Positions 34,061 to 47,012 of a stretch of 64,000 nt of DNA are shown in pieces. Within the stretch, counting starts at the first letter, position 1. Each line of letters starts with the position of its first letter. The notes beneath the pieces are model-generated. The model saw nothing but the letters and a program-made list of their open reading frames with translations, ran no database searches and was not told the DNA's origin. The position numbers were made by a program, and so were the translations under genes. The DNA is from Branchiostoma floridae (lineage: Eukaryota; Chordata; Leptocardii; Amphioxiformes; Branchiostomatidae): NCBI RefSeq assembly GCF_000003815.2, contig NC_049997.1, positions 15,052,063 to 15,116,062 on the forward strand. Reading direction: 5' to 3'.

Positions 34061-35483
34061 ATCAGGATACCATGGCAAACTTAGGTACAAGAAATTGAAC
34101 GGAGGAAAACTGTTTAGCAGGTATGTTATCTTTGAAAGAGTGATTTGGACAGCAGCAAGATAGAAACATTTATCGACAGGAGCAGGGATGGCCCTGTGTG
34201 CTTGACGATCTAAAAACCTTGTATGATAATGCGAACAATGTGAATTAGTACAATGGCGTGCGTTTTTTCAACGTTTTGTCGTTTGACCTCCGTTACAGGA
34301 AGAACAATGCACTGAAGATGTCGATTTCTGGATCTCCATCTAAAATAAATGTGAAAAAAGGTACGTCACATTTCCTTCAATTATAATAATGTAGGGCATA
34401 CAAAAAATGTACATTTTCTGGCACAAAATGTTGAAATCGTTGAATCATAAAACAAAGGATGTCTCCTGTAATCTACGGTCCTGTGATCCGTGATTCTCTC
34501 CGAGTTACCGCTGGCCAGCCAATCAGATACTCTCCTCCAGTTGCTGAAGCAAAAGCTATCAACCAATCATGCTGCCGTTTACCGTCAAGAGGCAGTGTGA
34601 TTGGCTGGTAACTTTCCCTTGAATAATAGGATGGAGAGAATCTGATTGGCTGACGGCAGACCAGTACCAACAATCGAAGAAACATGAAGACTGGGTATAT
34701 CATAGTGTTGTCCTTTTGAACACAGGGCGAGATCCTTTGGCCAATCGCAGACGATGTGTCCGGGGACTGTCCACTCCACAGATATCTGGGTTCTATCTGA
34801 TTGGCGTTTGGAACTCTCTCGTCTGTGAGAACAGACATTTCTCCAGCCAGGCCGGCTGGCAGCAATGTCTGAAGGGGAAAACTCTGCATTTCATGGGGGA
34901 CTCTACCATACGGCAATGGTGGGAACATTTCGTCAGAATCATGATAATGAAAGAAACACATATTCCTGAGGCCTTACACACAACTGGACCATTGCTCGCC
35001 CGAGATACTGTTAATAACATAACGGTAAACTTTCGGATGCACGGACCGCCTCTTCGTGGTTCCATTGGGACGTTTCTCCTGAAGTACGTCACAAACATCA
35101 TCGACGAAATTGATGGAGGACCGAACGATGTGGTTGGTATCACCATGTGGGCACATTTTACTTCGTACCCTGTGGAGGTCTACAGGAAAAGAATGGAAGC
35201 CGTCCGTGCTGCCATAGAACGTTTACTACACAGGAGCCCTGAAACCCTTGTGGTCATCAAGTCGGCAAACACGAACATAGGCAATGAGCTTATCTCCGGG
35301 GATTGGTTGGCACACAAGCTGGACTTGACAATGAGAGAAATGTTCCGCGGGATGAACGTTGTTCTTGTAGATGCTTGGGAAATGACCAATGCACAGCACT
35401 GGCACAAGGAATACATTCACCCAGCCCAGGACATCGTCGTACAAGAACTAGAGTTCCTTTGTTCTTTTATTTGTCCTTTGTGA

Positions 35484-38155
35484 ACCTGTTTGATGTTCTG
35501 GCCAGCTGTGTGACATCATCCTACACTGAGTCCAGGCAGACTTGTCGTTCGTCTGACAACCGTCACGTGGCGCTTTGTACATGTACATGATCCTAAAGTT
35601 TCCTTGCAATTTGCATTGCAGCATTGTTTCGCTAGACGCCCGTATTGAATAACTTCAATGTGACTAAATTTTGCATATGTAGGTTTAGTATGGAACTAAA
35701 AATAAGTTTTGTTTTCTGTTTGATATATGTTTGGCTATTTTGAAACAGAGTTGTAGATTTCTGCTCCTTTGTTACTTGTAAACATTTCTGTAACGTTTTC
35801 GTATTTCAAAAGTTAACATGTTTTTCCGCTTCTATTTTAAGCCTGGGTTCCATCCATTTACTGGGCCTGCCATACTTCCCTAACCAACTTAAGTTTCGTG
35901 AACCCGGTTTAACTAACTAGGATGGCACCCAGGGTACTCCAACTATTACAGTTAAAACAAAAGTCACTTCAACACGTGAGCTACCAAAGCATTCAAGTCA
36001 ACTCCTTTTATTCAGTAAAATAGACCCTCTGTACACTGCATCTAGTAGTGTTAGGCAGAGCTGGGAAAAAGATTCCTCCTAATATACAAACAATGGGACA
36101 AAAGCACAATCCATGTGAGCTGTCTGTTCAAAACACCCTCAGTTGACTTTTTGTGAAAAATACACTATATGGATAATTATCATACACATATATCACAATG
36201 TTAACAGAAATGCATGTCTTATATGACACATGAGTTGCATTACTTAAGAGTTAAGTAGGGGTACTCGTCTCAGCAAGAACAAACAAAAGTGTTGATAAAT
36301 AGAGTTGAATCTATGTACAAGGTATAACGAAAAAACAAACTTCTGTCTTATTGTCATATCTGAACTGTCTCAAGTTCTTCTGTTTGTACAAATTATTGTT
36401 CTAATTTTTTCTTCATTTCTTAAGTTAATGAGTTGTGCCACCTTTGACGACAAAGTGCACAGCACTAGTACTATTTTATCCCATACAAAGGTTTACACTT
36501 TCTCTTAATTATGCATATTCACCATCTATAAGCACCCACTACACTCTGATTGGCCAATAATCCTTGCCCATCTCTGATTGGCCAGTCTAAAGTCCTTTCT
36601 GATTGGACAGTTCTTTGCCATCCTATATTCATTATACATCCCATGATTCTTCTGCAATAAAGTGACAAGTATACATGCTCTTCAAGTGTGTTCCTGGTTC
36701 TTAGGAGTGGTTGAGCTTTAGAAAATAATTAGGTAACACACCGTTTCTTTTGCTGTTTGCTACCTCTACAGCAACCATGCATCTGAGTATTTCTGCATAG
36801 TTTTAGAAGTTGACATCTGGGTGGAACACCAACAAACACTATGAAATGTACCGCAAGTCGTCTGCAACATGAAGTTTGTAGGCATGCAACTTCTTAACTC
36901 TGAAGATTTTTATAAAGCAAAATGAGATAAATGAGATAAAGTAAACCAATCTTTCAAACATGTACAAACAAAATACTGTCATTTTAGCAATTTCAATCGA
37001 TATGCTGGACACTGATTACAATATAAATTGAGATACTGCTATAGTACTAGTACTCTTTGGTATGGCAAGATATGTTCAGATACATCCCTGCCCTATACAT
37101 GGAAATGTTCTCTAACCAATACTAGCAAGTCCTAACCATTAACAATGGTACAGGAGTTCAACTGGCATCAATGTCACCGCATTCTCGTATTTCAAGATGG
37201 CTGCCACCTGCCTCTGGCCATGTTACCATGGCAACTAGGGCCAACTGGAACATAGGACAAAAACCCATGTTCAGAAGACATTCTGTGCCACCTACATTTC
37301 TGTGCCAACAATGACAGTGTCCAATGCTACTATAGGTGCAGAGTCTCTTTCATCCTCTCTGCTTCTTGCTAGTCTCTACCATACAAGCTTTGCTCTGAAG
37401 GGGAAACGCTAACCGTATTATGGACTGTCTTTCCAAGCCAATTTCTCAATTTTTTTTCCTGAATTCTACAATTCCCAGATTCCCATAGGAAGGCCTGATG
37501 GATGCAAGCTTTTCTGCAGTGAGGATGAAAGATGACCGGACAGCTTAGAAACTCTTTTTGCTATCAAGATGAACTTGATACTTAATAATAGTTGTCAGTT
37601 ATCAGGTTCAGAACTGTCTATGTGGCACAGATGTTCAGTAGGAAACCTAGCATCACATTCTGAGTCTGCCCAATATAGTGTAAGCGAGCAGGTGGAGGCC
37701 ATCTTGAAAGCGTGGCAGCCTGTATTGCCTGCATACACGTAAGAACGGTATATAAAACTGTAGCTAGACTGTTACACCATAAAGCCGTGAGCTTTGTTAG
37801 CCACTAATTGTCACAGTTTGCTGAGAACAAGGTGGTAAGAAAGTATTAAGCTTTATTTCCTGTGGCAGTGACAGTCTCTTCTGGCTACATATTTATAGTA
37901 CAGTTATTTGCAAAGTGTTAACAGATATAAGTGAAAAAAATCAAGCCTTGTAAGACCATATACATTTACATAATTAGGTATCAATAATATAGAGGTCTCT
38001 TAAAACACTTCTGTACTTGGGGGGCTTTATAGTGATGCAATGATTTTAAGTATACTATTGAATTCATTCAACCTACAAGATATGTTTGGGACTAGAGATG
38101 GTAATTGTTTCCTTCTTTTCCTAGGAAAGGGAAATCAGTTGGGTAGTGCTTTAGT
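35484..38155 (-). other. Presumed Shank 3' UTR, overlapping the NXPE C flank
   Basis: No coding exon was found here on either strand, including no SAM-domain exon for Shank. On the minus strand an AATAAA lies at 36007-36012, and other AATAAA-like sites lie nearer the stop. A roughly 2.1-kb 3' UTR ending near 35990 is therefore plausible. This is inference. Confidence 0.35.
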
Positions 38156-41100
38156 TTAAGCCTCCGAATGGAAACCTGATGGATAGAACCCGTGTCCTCT
38201 ATTGTCCTGATTTAACTCATTTGTTGGTGTTGCTTCTCTCGATCCCCCACTAGAGAAGCTGGACATTTTCCCATGGGACGGTCTGTCATGAGGGGAGGAT
38301 GGTTTTGGCCCAAAGGATACACGCCGTTTCTCCACCTTGTGCTGAGGGGGTTTGGGTGGGGTGGGGGGTTTTGTACGAAGCGTGGGGTGGGGATCAAACC
38401 CACTGTCGCTGGAAAACGTCGAAAGGGTCGACATTGAGGACACTGTTGAGATGGTGCTAATGGTTTCACAATGGGGGTCAAAAGTCATGGGATCGGTGTC
38501 ACCAGAACCTTCGGCGTGTCCCGAGTCCACGCTGTGTTCCTCGTCTCGAGGGTACCGCATCGGTTTGTCATAAATGCGCTCTGGGCCAGAGTACCCCCGC
38601 CTTTCCATCCGGTGTCCATTCGGGGTGTAAGTCCCAAATCTGAGGTGTAGTAAGCATGCGTGTTGTGAGCTGGGCTAGAATAGCTCGTCTTCTGATCGCT
38701 CTCAGAAAACTCGGGCGGAGGGGGCAGTGGTTCGTCAAACGACAAACCCTCAGCTGCTGCCAGTAACTCTTCTGGCATGACAGGGGGAGGGAGGTCAAAG
38801 GGCAAGGGCAGATCATCATTACTGTCCGTTTCACCTCCAGCCATGCGAGCCCTCCGAGCAGCCATCGCTTGGAGCAGCGCTGCGTTGGAGTTGGACTGCT
38901 CTCCTCTTGTCGCTGCCTGGCGGTGTCTTTCGATCTTCTCTTCGATTCCAACGTTGTAAGCAGGAACACCCTCCAGCTCGCCTATCTCAGACCTTCGTTT
39001 CTCTAGTGCAAGTGCGAGGTCTGTGTCATAGTTCATGTCTGGACTCATGTCGACATACTCTTCGTTCTCAAAGTACCAGTCCCGTATGGGCGTTAGGTGG
39101 GCTGCCCTTTCCTCGTATGCTGCATCACCGGTGGCCCCCTCCACCTGATCCAAGTGTTCGTTTGAAGACCTCTCGTACCGAGCCCTTGCAGCAAGCGCAA
39201 TGGCTAATGGTGAACTCGAGTCAGGGCTGCATCCCTCCTGCTCGTACATAGATATAGGCTGGCGACTTCTGGGCGAATCAGGGTGCTGTGCAGCTCCAGG
39301 ACTTCTCCTGAGATCGTCAGTGGAGTGGTTAACGACAACCTGAGCTCTGTACGCACCAACTTTGTTCTGTACCAAGGGGCTGTTGGACTTGGGCTGTGTT
39401 GGAGGCAGTGCATCCGTACTAGTATGTCTCTGTAACTGAGCCTCAAGCTTACTTGCTATCTCCTTCTTCTTCATTGGTTCCGCCTGCTTAGGACTTGCAT
39501 TTACTTCTTGCCTTTGGTCTCTCGCGTTTGACTTCTCTTTCTGCTTTCGTGCCTTAACTGCTCTGGCGAGCTCCAGCGCCAATCCCGTCTTTCCTTCTTC
39601 TGAGTCCAATTCAGTTTCCGTTTCCTCCCTACGCTCCGATCTCTCTAGCTTCTCTCTCAAATGTTCTGTCGCTTTCACATTCTCTTTCTTGGTCCTCGTT
39701 CTGGGACTCTGCTCCACGCGCTCAGTCCTGCTGACATCTCTCCGTACAATCGGCCTGCTCTCTACCTGACTTTTCCCCTGCCCTAAATGTCTGTCACCTG
39801 CATTTACATTCGGTGTCTGATATCCGCCTGTACTGTACGACCGTTCGTTCTGTCCATCATCGTACATGTCGATTTCTCTAACCTGATGCGTGCCATCGAA
39901 TGTCACCGAATGGACTCGTCGTTGTAATGCTGCTCTCTGGTTCCCCACTTCCTGGGGCTCGATGCCACCCACAGAATTACTTCTCATCATGTCGGGAACC
40001 CGACGCTGTTCCTGCGGCACGTGTAAACTCTGCGTACTGTCCTGTCTGTTCAAGATCGCCATCTTGATTTGATGGTGCAGGTTGGGATCTTGATACGACG
40101 CGGGCAGCGTCGTTGCTTTTGATTCAATCGCTTCTGTTCGGAATGAGGACGACACGGTACGTGGTGGAGGGGGTGGTGGGTGTGACGGTTTGGGAGGGGG
40201 AATGACTTTTCTACGTACCGAAGAGTCAAATGACACCGTGATCTCGCTATAATTCGGTGTGGTTGGGGTAGTTGGTGCAGAATCTGAAGCATTTGACAAA
40301 CTATTCGAGTCTGTGGTACTAGAACTTATCGAGTCCTTTCTTATTTTCTCCACGACAATGTTTCCAACTGTGGTGTCTTCAACCTCTGGGGCCGCCCGGG
40401 GTGTTGCTATCTTCTCTCGCGCACTCTGTGGCCTCTGTTTGGGAGGCAGAGGGGGCATCGAGACTTTGGGGACCACCGGCACTGGTACTGCTTTTCCCCG
40501 GGGTACGGTCGGCACTGGCACTGGCTTTCCCCCTCCCATGGTCCGCGGACACTGGTATTCTGAGGCTGGGTCACTAGGCTGGATACCTGATTAAAACAAG
40601 CAACAGATACAATGTATGAGTATTACAGCAACTACCCATTTGTCTGAATCCATTATATCTATGATATAATAAAGAAACTAAAGCATACCTGAATTTGAGC
40701 TGTATGTGAAAATGCTGACTATGGCATTGTTTGGATGGTTACCATATTGTGTTACCATATTGTTTGATGTCTATAGACAAAGGTGTATGTAGACGTAGAC
40801 ACAACAACATACAAACACAATGGATAAAATGTCTGTTTATCACACTCATATATGTATCTAACAGGAGAGGGCCTTGAGTTTGGCAATTATCTGTTTTCCG
40901 ACCTGGGTATGACATAAATAAAATACAACACAGTGTCTTCCGTATCACCCTTGGTCCCAGCCCTCCCATGGGTCGGATTGCCCGATAGCCGAAGATACAG
41001 AATACACTGTGCTGTATTCTATATTTGCTTTTGCCCGATCCTCGAAAAACATCTGGGAATAAAATGAACAAGGGATAGAATAGGGTAAAATATTGTCATT

Positions 41101-41329
41101 TTGGAGCCATCACAGGTATTTCTTATATTTTATAACGTCTTTGGTTATCCAAACTCACCTAGTGCTCTTGGGGACTGGTAGTCCGAGTCTTGGCGTTGGA
41201 ATAAGTCTTCTAGCTCTGCCGTGGTCACTCTCTTGCTGGAAGGTCGTGATCGCAGCGTGGCCGTGCGCGTTCCCTCCATGTTGTTTAGCGAACCCCTCCG
41301 TGCCAGCTGTGACTGCAAGTTCTCCAGAT
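38156..41329 (-). CDS. SHANK: Shank (SH3 and multiple ankyrin repeat domains) protein, C-terminal exons
   Basis: Exon 41159-41329 (phase 1 in, 1 out) joins the large exon 38156-40586. The first encodes DLENLQSQLARRG and RPSSKRVTTAELEDLFQRQD, matching the vertebrate Shank block ending ITPAEISSLFERQ. The large exon is disordered and Pro/Ser-rich, with SSPLAIALAARARYE and a PPxxF Homer-EVH1 ligand within PLPPPPEFSES. DPHCETISTISTVSSMSTLS is almost the vertebrate sequence, and PTPPKPPQHK corresponds to the cortactin SH3 ligand. Shanks are postsynaptic scaffolds linking receptor complexes to Homer and actin. Two oddities are seen. The frame changes near 38610-38670 (as if one base were missing, in the text around YYTS), after which RRGYSGPERIYDKPM continues. 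And the frame stops at 38156 (GFHSEA) with no SAM domain after it. A weak donor (caggtttcc) just before the stop could extend it. Ankyrin, SH3 and PDZ exons were not found and should lie beyond 64000. Confidence 0.85.
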
Positions 41330-44300
41330 CTGCATAACGAGAAGAAAGGAATACTGTTATGATTTTTGATACAAATGAAAAGTTAACATTCATCAACTTG
41401 CAACAACAGTATGCATAGGTGGCAAGGTTGTCTTATGGTTATGGTTGTTGACTTAGAGTCTAGCAGACCCCTTGGAAAAGGCGTTTGACACCTATTTTAC
41501 CACTCCACTCATTAAAATTGCTACATAGCTTCAGTGAGGGGAGTCCTCGAAAAGCCATTTTTGAGGACAACAGTAACCAGACCTCAAGAAAGCTGGAGAA
41601 CCCTACTTATCAAAAAGAATTGGGATCCATCTTAGTGTAATTGGATCAAACTTATTAGTCTGGTCTTACAAGTTGTTTGTACCTACTGTACAAAAGAGGT
41701 GTACAAATGTGATGTATTATGCCTAAAGGTGGTTTACTGGTTGTGGGGAACAAACAAATGTAGTCATAAAAAGTAAGCACTTATGGAAGACCATAGTAAA
41801 TTTCTGAACACAATAACATCCCCTGTAAAACCAGCGAAGCTATTTTGTGAACGTGCAAACGGACATGCAGGAATGTATGCCTACTCCCATACACAGCAGA
41901 CAAATCTAATAAACGATAGGCTGTGCTGCCGAGGTCTCTGATAACCCATCATAACATCATTCATGCATCCTCGTTTTTCACCTCCGTACCATTCAACAGA
42001 CAAGCGTCCTTGACGAGGGAAGACGATGCATCTCGGCGAAACGGAATCGTACGTTTTCGCGAGAAGTAATCCCTAACCCAAGCTGAAAGGACCCTCTACA
42101 TCCTGGCCCTGCACATATCAATGGTTACTGTCTACTGTACGCCGCTGTAACTCTAGTCCTTCTAACACAGCTGTTGCTAGAACGGTAGCCTCTGGGGTGG
42201 ATAGATTCCAAATGTAGCAACACTACTGATACTGCAGATCATTACACTTGATAGGGAATTTCTTCTCACTCGTTATCATTGTGGGAATACCATCCTTTGT
42301 CTTCACTGACAATTATCTCATCAATAGTGAAGAACCACAGGATGATTCCCTGTATTTTATGAAACTGATACAGTTTAAGTTGGGTGGATAGTTATTACAC
42401 TAATGTGGTGTGGGATGGGATATGCCACTATGGGGATATTTGACACTCACTAATTTGGACCCTAGACTTGCATCACTGACACAGCAGCCAAGGGCTTCAA
42501 TGGGCCACTATATTTAAGCCGCACTATTGGGATAAATTTAAACTTAACATGTAGGTAAAAATAAGAGCCTTGTTATGGTTTCCATTTACTATAGTATAGC
42601 TACTGTCCAGTGCAAAAACTGTACTTCCAAAAAAAAGGGATGTTAAAACACTTATATGCCTCTCCCCCCCACATTAGGACACTGTAGAGTATAATGAGGT
42701 CTGCATGGGGCGAAGGGGGGTCCTAAAAGCTCACTATGCCTCACAGGAAAAGTCACCCAGAGCCTCTATTATAATAACTGAGACTGACTACATATTCATT
42801 TATTTATTTGCATCAGACCCATAAAAACAAACACGGTACAATGCATTAAAGATTAAAAACTACATTCAGAAAGTGATATCTCCTTAGTGTCACCCAAAAG
42901 TACTATGGTGGAAACCATCCGAGTGCACGATATAATTGCCAAGATTTAATTCTGCAGTTTTTCCACCATTTCCCAGCTTTTTTAAGCAATTTGCACCATG
43001 GACAACTGGCTGACTACCACTAGCTATTTTTGAAACAGAAAATGTCCACCACCATAGCCCCAGAAACAACAACTTGACTTGAAACAGCATAGTAAGCACT
43101 TCTCCAGCTGTAGCAAAATACCAGGGGTGGTAACAGAACATTCATGGCCAAGTTTGGAAGTAGTTCTCTGGTTCATGGCATTATAGAAGACTTTGAGTGT
43201 CACCAAGGTGCAATCAAAGTTGCTAATCCTAGCCTGAAGGCTATCATCGATGTGGGGAGCCTTGTTAATAGTGAAAACTGGTTGTTGTTATGTTTGGTGA
43301 CATGTCTTTGTGCAAGAAAGAAATGTCACTGACAATCTTTTGTGCTTTAAGATTCCCACAGTGCTTTCGTAACTGTCTATACTTCTGACAAAAAATTCTC
43401 TTGAATCTTGCTACAACTAATTGACCGAGGCAGACCATAAGGTAATGTAACACAATGTAATTATGGGGTGGTGGACCCAATGTCTGCTGCTACATTATTG
43501 CACAGGAGCATCTGTCACTATGCATTACCAGAAGACATATAGAAAGGCTGGACTAATTGCATTGGAAATATGGTTAGGAACTTATTAAACCCCAAAAGGT
43601 GTTAACATGACAGTTCTGGGTGCCCTAGTTCCTTCAAGCACTGGTATAATTAGCACCTCTGTTAAGGTAAAGTATCTGTGATATCACCAAAAGGTGAGAA
43701 ATGCTTCATGATAAAGAGGCAAATAATGACCAGGAGACTCAAGAATGGACATAAAGGTGACAGCACACAGCATTAGAAAGCAATGAGGCACAGACACATG
43801 CTGTGTTACATGTAGGAACTACATTGTATGTCAACTCAAGGAGGTTAGATTCCTTCTGGTTCAGCTAATATCAAATACATGAACTGTAATTATGCCAGTG
43901 GTGGACCAAGTGTGCAACCTTGAGGTACACATCACTTACTGTTGGAAAGCTATTGACTGGCTACAATCAAACCTGTACATGTGACAAACCTCTACTGGTC
44001 CACATGACCTCCCTTTTAGTGGTCCCTTACTATACAGACCTTAGATAATTTTCTTCAACTGACAAAGGTACATGTTGTATCAAGAATCCTGTCCACAGAA
44101 GTGACCACCTGTCTACACAGACCAGATTTAATTGGTCCCCTTAGTGATCTTCTTGGGCAGGTTTGATGAACAATGAAGTTGACATGTTCAACCAAATGGC
44201 AAATAGTTTCCATATCTTGAACAACTACATTGAAAAGAATCTACAGATGTTTGATAATATTTATAGCGTCATCTTCTTGGAAGTCAACCCTCTGATGCAA

Positions 44301-44925
44301 CACTGTCACCAGAACTGGGTTAGAAATGGAACCGCTTTACTGTTTTTCTAGAAAACATGTTGTATGCTTGGCTGAATAAATCTCTGTATATGTTTGCCAT
44401 ACATTAATCTTTTCCATATTAGCTGTTCTCTATAAAACACGATAGGGTTGTTTTTATCGTAGACTATAGATACAGGTGCTGGACTGCCCTTTCAGCAAAA
44501 AAAAAATGCAAAAGTGTTTCTCTCTCACTTTCATTCTTAGGAAAAACCCAAAGTGATACAAATGCTTTATAACCATACCAGCCAACTAAGCTCATAATCA
44601 AACCACTTGTAACAAACCACGAGTAACAAACCACCATGGTTAAAAATTTCTCAAGAAATTCGAAAGTTATTTTTAGAAGGATCGTCAACCGGTATGACTA
44701 CTTTCATCAGTGATCACCATGGTGACAGTATAGGACAGACAATCCTGGCTGAAGGGCATGTTGGTGGATAACACTGCTGTAAAACTCAGGTGTTTGTGGT
44801 AATCCAGGAGAAAGCACGACCACTTCACTGTTGTTATGACACTAATAGTAATAGATACCCTGGTTGAAGGACTCACACCTTGGTGATGTCTTGAATTCCC
44901 AATGCTTTACTGAGTAAGACTAGTA
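41330..44925. other. Shank intron, no gene seen
   Basis: Intronic sequence with single dispersed repeat fragments (one at 43980-44150 of the gaccacctgtct family, one gaggtctgcatgg near 42695). The small open frames have no splice support. Confidence 0.5.
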
Positions 44926-46863
44926 TTGCAGAAGCCAAGACTCAAAATACACAATGTACATGTCTTAGAAAACAACAATATTCTGTCCCCCTTTCAATCC
45001 GGATTTAGAAAAGACTTTCGGACCAGTGATAATATTTTTGTGCTAAAATCTCTCATTGATAAACAGTTGTCTGTACCTGGAGGAAAACTATACACATGCT
45101 TTGTAGACTTCAGAAAAGCCTTTGACTCTGTGTGGAGAAACGGTTTATTCTACAAAGTCTTATCGTCAGGAATAGGTGGCAATTTCTTCAGAATTATACA
45201 ATCAATGTACGGTAATATAGAGTATTGCGTGAAAACGTCTCATGGCCTTTCAGATTACTTCAGATCTTCTTGTGGTGTGCGGCAGGGATGCAATCTAAGT
45301 CCACTTCTCTTTAATTTGTTTGTCAATGATCTTCCAGCCACATTAACTTCACCATTATGTGACCCTGTAATCCTAAAAGATATCCCCATAAATAGCCTTC
45401 TTTGGGCAGACGATCTTGTGCTCATTTCACAAACAGAAAAGGGTCTTCAAAATTGCCTGGACAGATTAGATAAATTTTGTTCCACTTGGAAACTGTCGAT
45501 TAATAGAGAAAAAACTAAAATTATGATATTTTCAAAAAATGGAAGAACCAATTGTAATAAACGCTCCCCCTTTCAATCACAAGGACAAACTATAAATTTC
45601 ACAAACTTTTACACTTACTTAGGAGTAGACATCACACCATCAGGATCATTTCACCGTGCCAATAAACAACTTAGAGTAAAAGCTATGCGAGCATCCTTTA
45701 AACTTAAATCATTGCTGGCATCAAATCATAATCCCTCAATATCTCTTGCCCTGGATCTATTCAATAGCCTAGTCAAGCCGATCTTGCTCTATTGCGGGGA
45801 AATACTTGGAACAAACGCACAAGGCAAAGAGCTCATTCTAAAAGGAATAGAGGAATATCCGAATGAAAGTGTTAGAGATACAGTCTCAAACATCATTTCC
45901 CCGATACTGGGACCAGGTATAAATATAATTAAGGCTACCCGTATTGGTAAGAAATCTGATACATCATGTACCCGTCCTGTTCTTGTTCGATTTAGGAAGT
46001 ATACTGACAAACTGAATATTATATATCAATCAGACGCCCTTAGAAATCAGAATGTAACACCAGAGCAGCCTAATATTTCTTACGAGATTCCCGATCTAGA
46101 ACATGTACTGCTTAACTACTGTAAGATATTGCTTAGCGTTCCTAGAAGTTCTGTGAATGCTGCCGTACTGGGCGAACTAGGTATGTTTCCACTGTATATA
46201 GACACCCAGACACGACTGATTAAATATTGGCTTAGATTACACAATATGTCTAATGATAGAATTGTTAAAAAAGCATACGACATTGCTGTAACACAAGAAC
46301 ATGAATGGGTTACACATGTACAAGATATACTATGCAGGCATGGTGTCCAAAATGTTTGGCTAAACCCTAATGTTGATGCCAAATATTTTGGAAACATGTT
46401 TAAGGAACGCCTAAAGGACACATTTCTTTCGAACTGGAGACAAAAGATAAGAAACTTTAGTAAACTGGCAACATATTCGAAAATTAAGACAACCTTCGCT
46501 CTCGAAAATTACCTATTATCAATTCAAAACAGATCATTTACTAATAGCATAACAAAACTAAGGATTGGAGCACATGCTTTGGAAATTGAAAAGGGTCGTC
46601 ACAAAAATATACCAGTTGAAAAGAGAATGTGTCCCATCTGCAAAGAGAGCATTGAAGATGAATATCATTTCCTGATGATATGCCCCTATTATGATGAAGA
46701 AAGGAAAAAGTTATTGACCATGTATAACAACGGAACAGCATTACCTAAAACAAGCAGAGAAATATTCGATGTACTTCTATCATGTCCCGACTCCACATCT
46801 GTCCACCTAGGCCAATATATATATAATGCTATGCAAAAGAGAAGTAGTGCTCTAACATTGTGA
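44926..46863 (+). mobile_element. 5'-truncated non-LTR retrotransposon (reverse transcriptase ORF)
   Basis: A single open frame of about 645 codons begins without a Met. It encodes reverse transcriptase: FQSGFRKDFRTSDNI, CFVDFRKAFDSVWR (RT motif A), GVRQGCNLSPLLF (residues about 117-129), WADDLVLIS (about 160-168, a W in place of the usual F/Y before ADD) and KTKIMIFS. The C terminus has a CCHC knuckle, CPICKESIEDEYHFLMIC. The endonuclease half is missing and upstream text holds stops, so this is a 5' truncation. It lies antisense in a Shank intron. The reading frame has no stops, so the insertion looks young. The layout fits the jockey/CR1-like group; the exact clade is not decided. Confidence 0.9.
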
Positions 46864-47012
46864 AATGCACTATGCCGCCATATTTTCTATCACGTTAGAC
46901 TAGTATACTGATGTAAGTAGTTTGTAGTTGTTAGTTATACGTAATTTGCCATACATTGTACCTGTTACAATCGTTGTGCAATAAACTTGACTTGACTTGA
47001 CTTGACTTGTAA
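46864..47012 (+). mobile_element. LINE 3' tail with (ACTTG)n
   Basis: After the stop, the 3' UTR ends tacattgtacctgttacaat, then gttgtgcaataaacttgact and four or five ACTTG units instead of poly(A). A closely similar tail occurs alone at 58446-58502. Confidence 0.75.

Larger units (their letters stand above)
31409..35483 (+). pseudogene. NXPE family gene, copy C, interrupted by a transposon
   Basis: Exons are 31409-31513, 32180-32844 plus 34067-34120, 34299-34360 and 34726-35483. If the insertion at 32845-34060 is ignored the frame is open throughout (547 residues), with the same phases as A and B. MANDWRKWF and a signal-anchor start it, and the neurexophilin-like part and FMGDSTIRQWWEH are kept. 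The insertion falls after the codons for NIPCNTSG and adds an in-frame stop at 32870-32872, so the normal transcript would lose the esterase domain. A second change is the triad motif E-Y-I-H where A has D-A-I-H and B has D-N-T-H, a loss of the acid Asp to Glu. Both point to a dying copy. Removal of the element by splicing would not restore frame: the nearest GT (32849) and AG (34065) leave five extra bases. Exon 1 and the promoter flank resemble copy A more than B. Confidence 0.85.

Noticed and set aside
32839..34066. Idea that the transposon in NXPE C acts as a new, cleanly spliced intron
   Set aside because: No GT lies at the left duplication, and the nearest GT-AG pair leaves five extra bases, so splicing would not restore the frame.
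38907..40594. Plus-strand and alternative minus-strand frames within the Shank exon
   Set aside because: Shadows of a GC-rich coding exon; only one frame contains the conserved Shank blocks.
41093..41362. Plus-strand frame of 89 codons
   Set aside because: It is the antisense shadow of the Shank exon 41159-41329.
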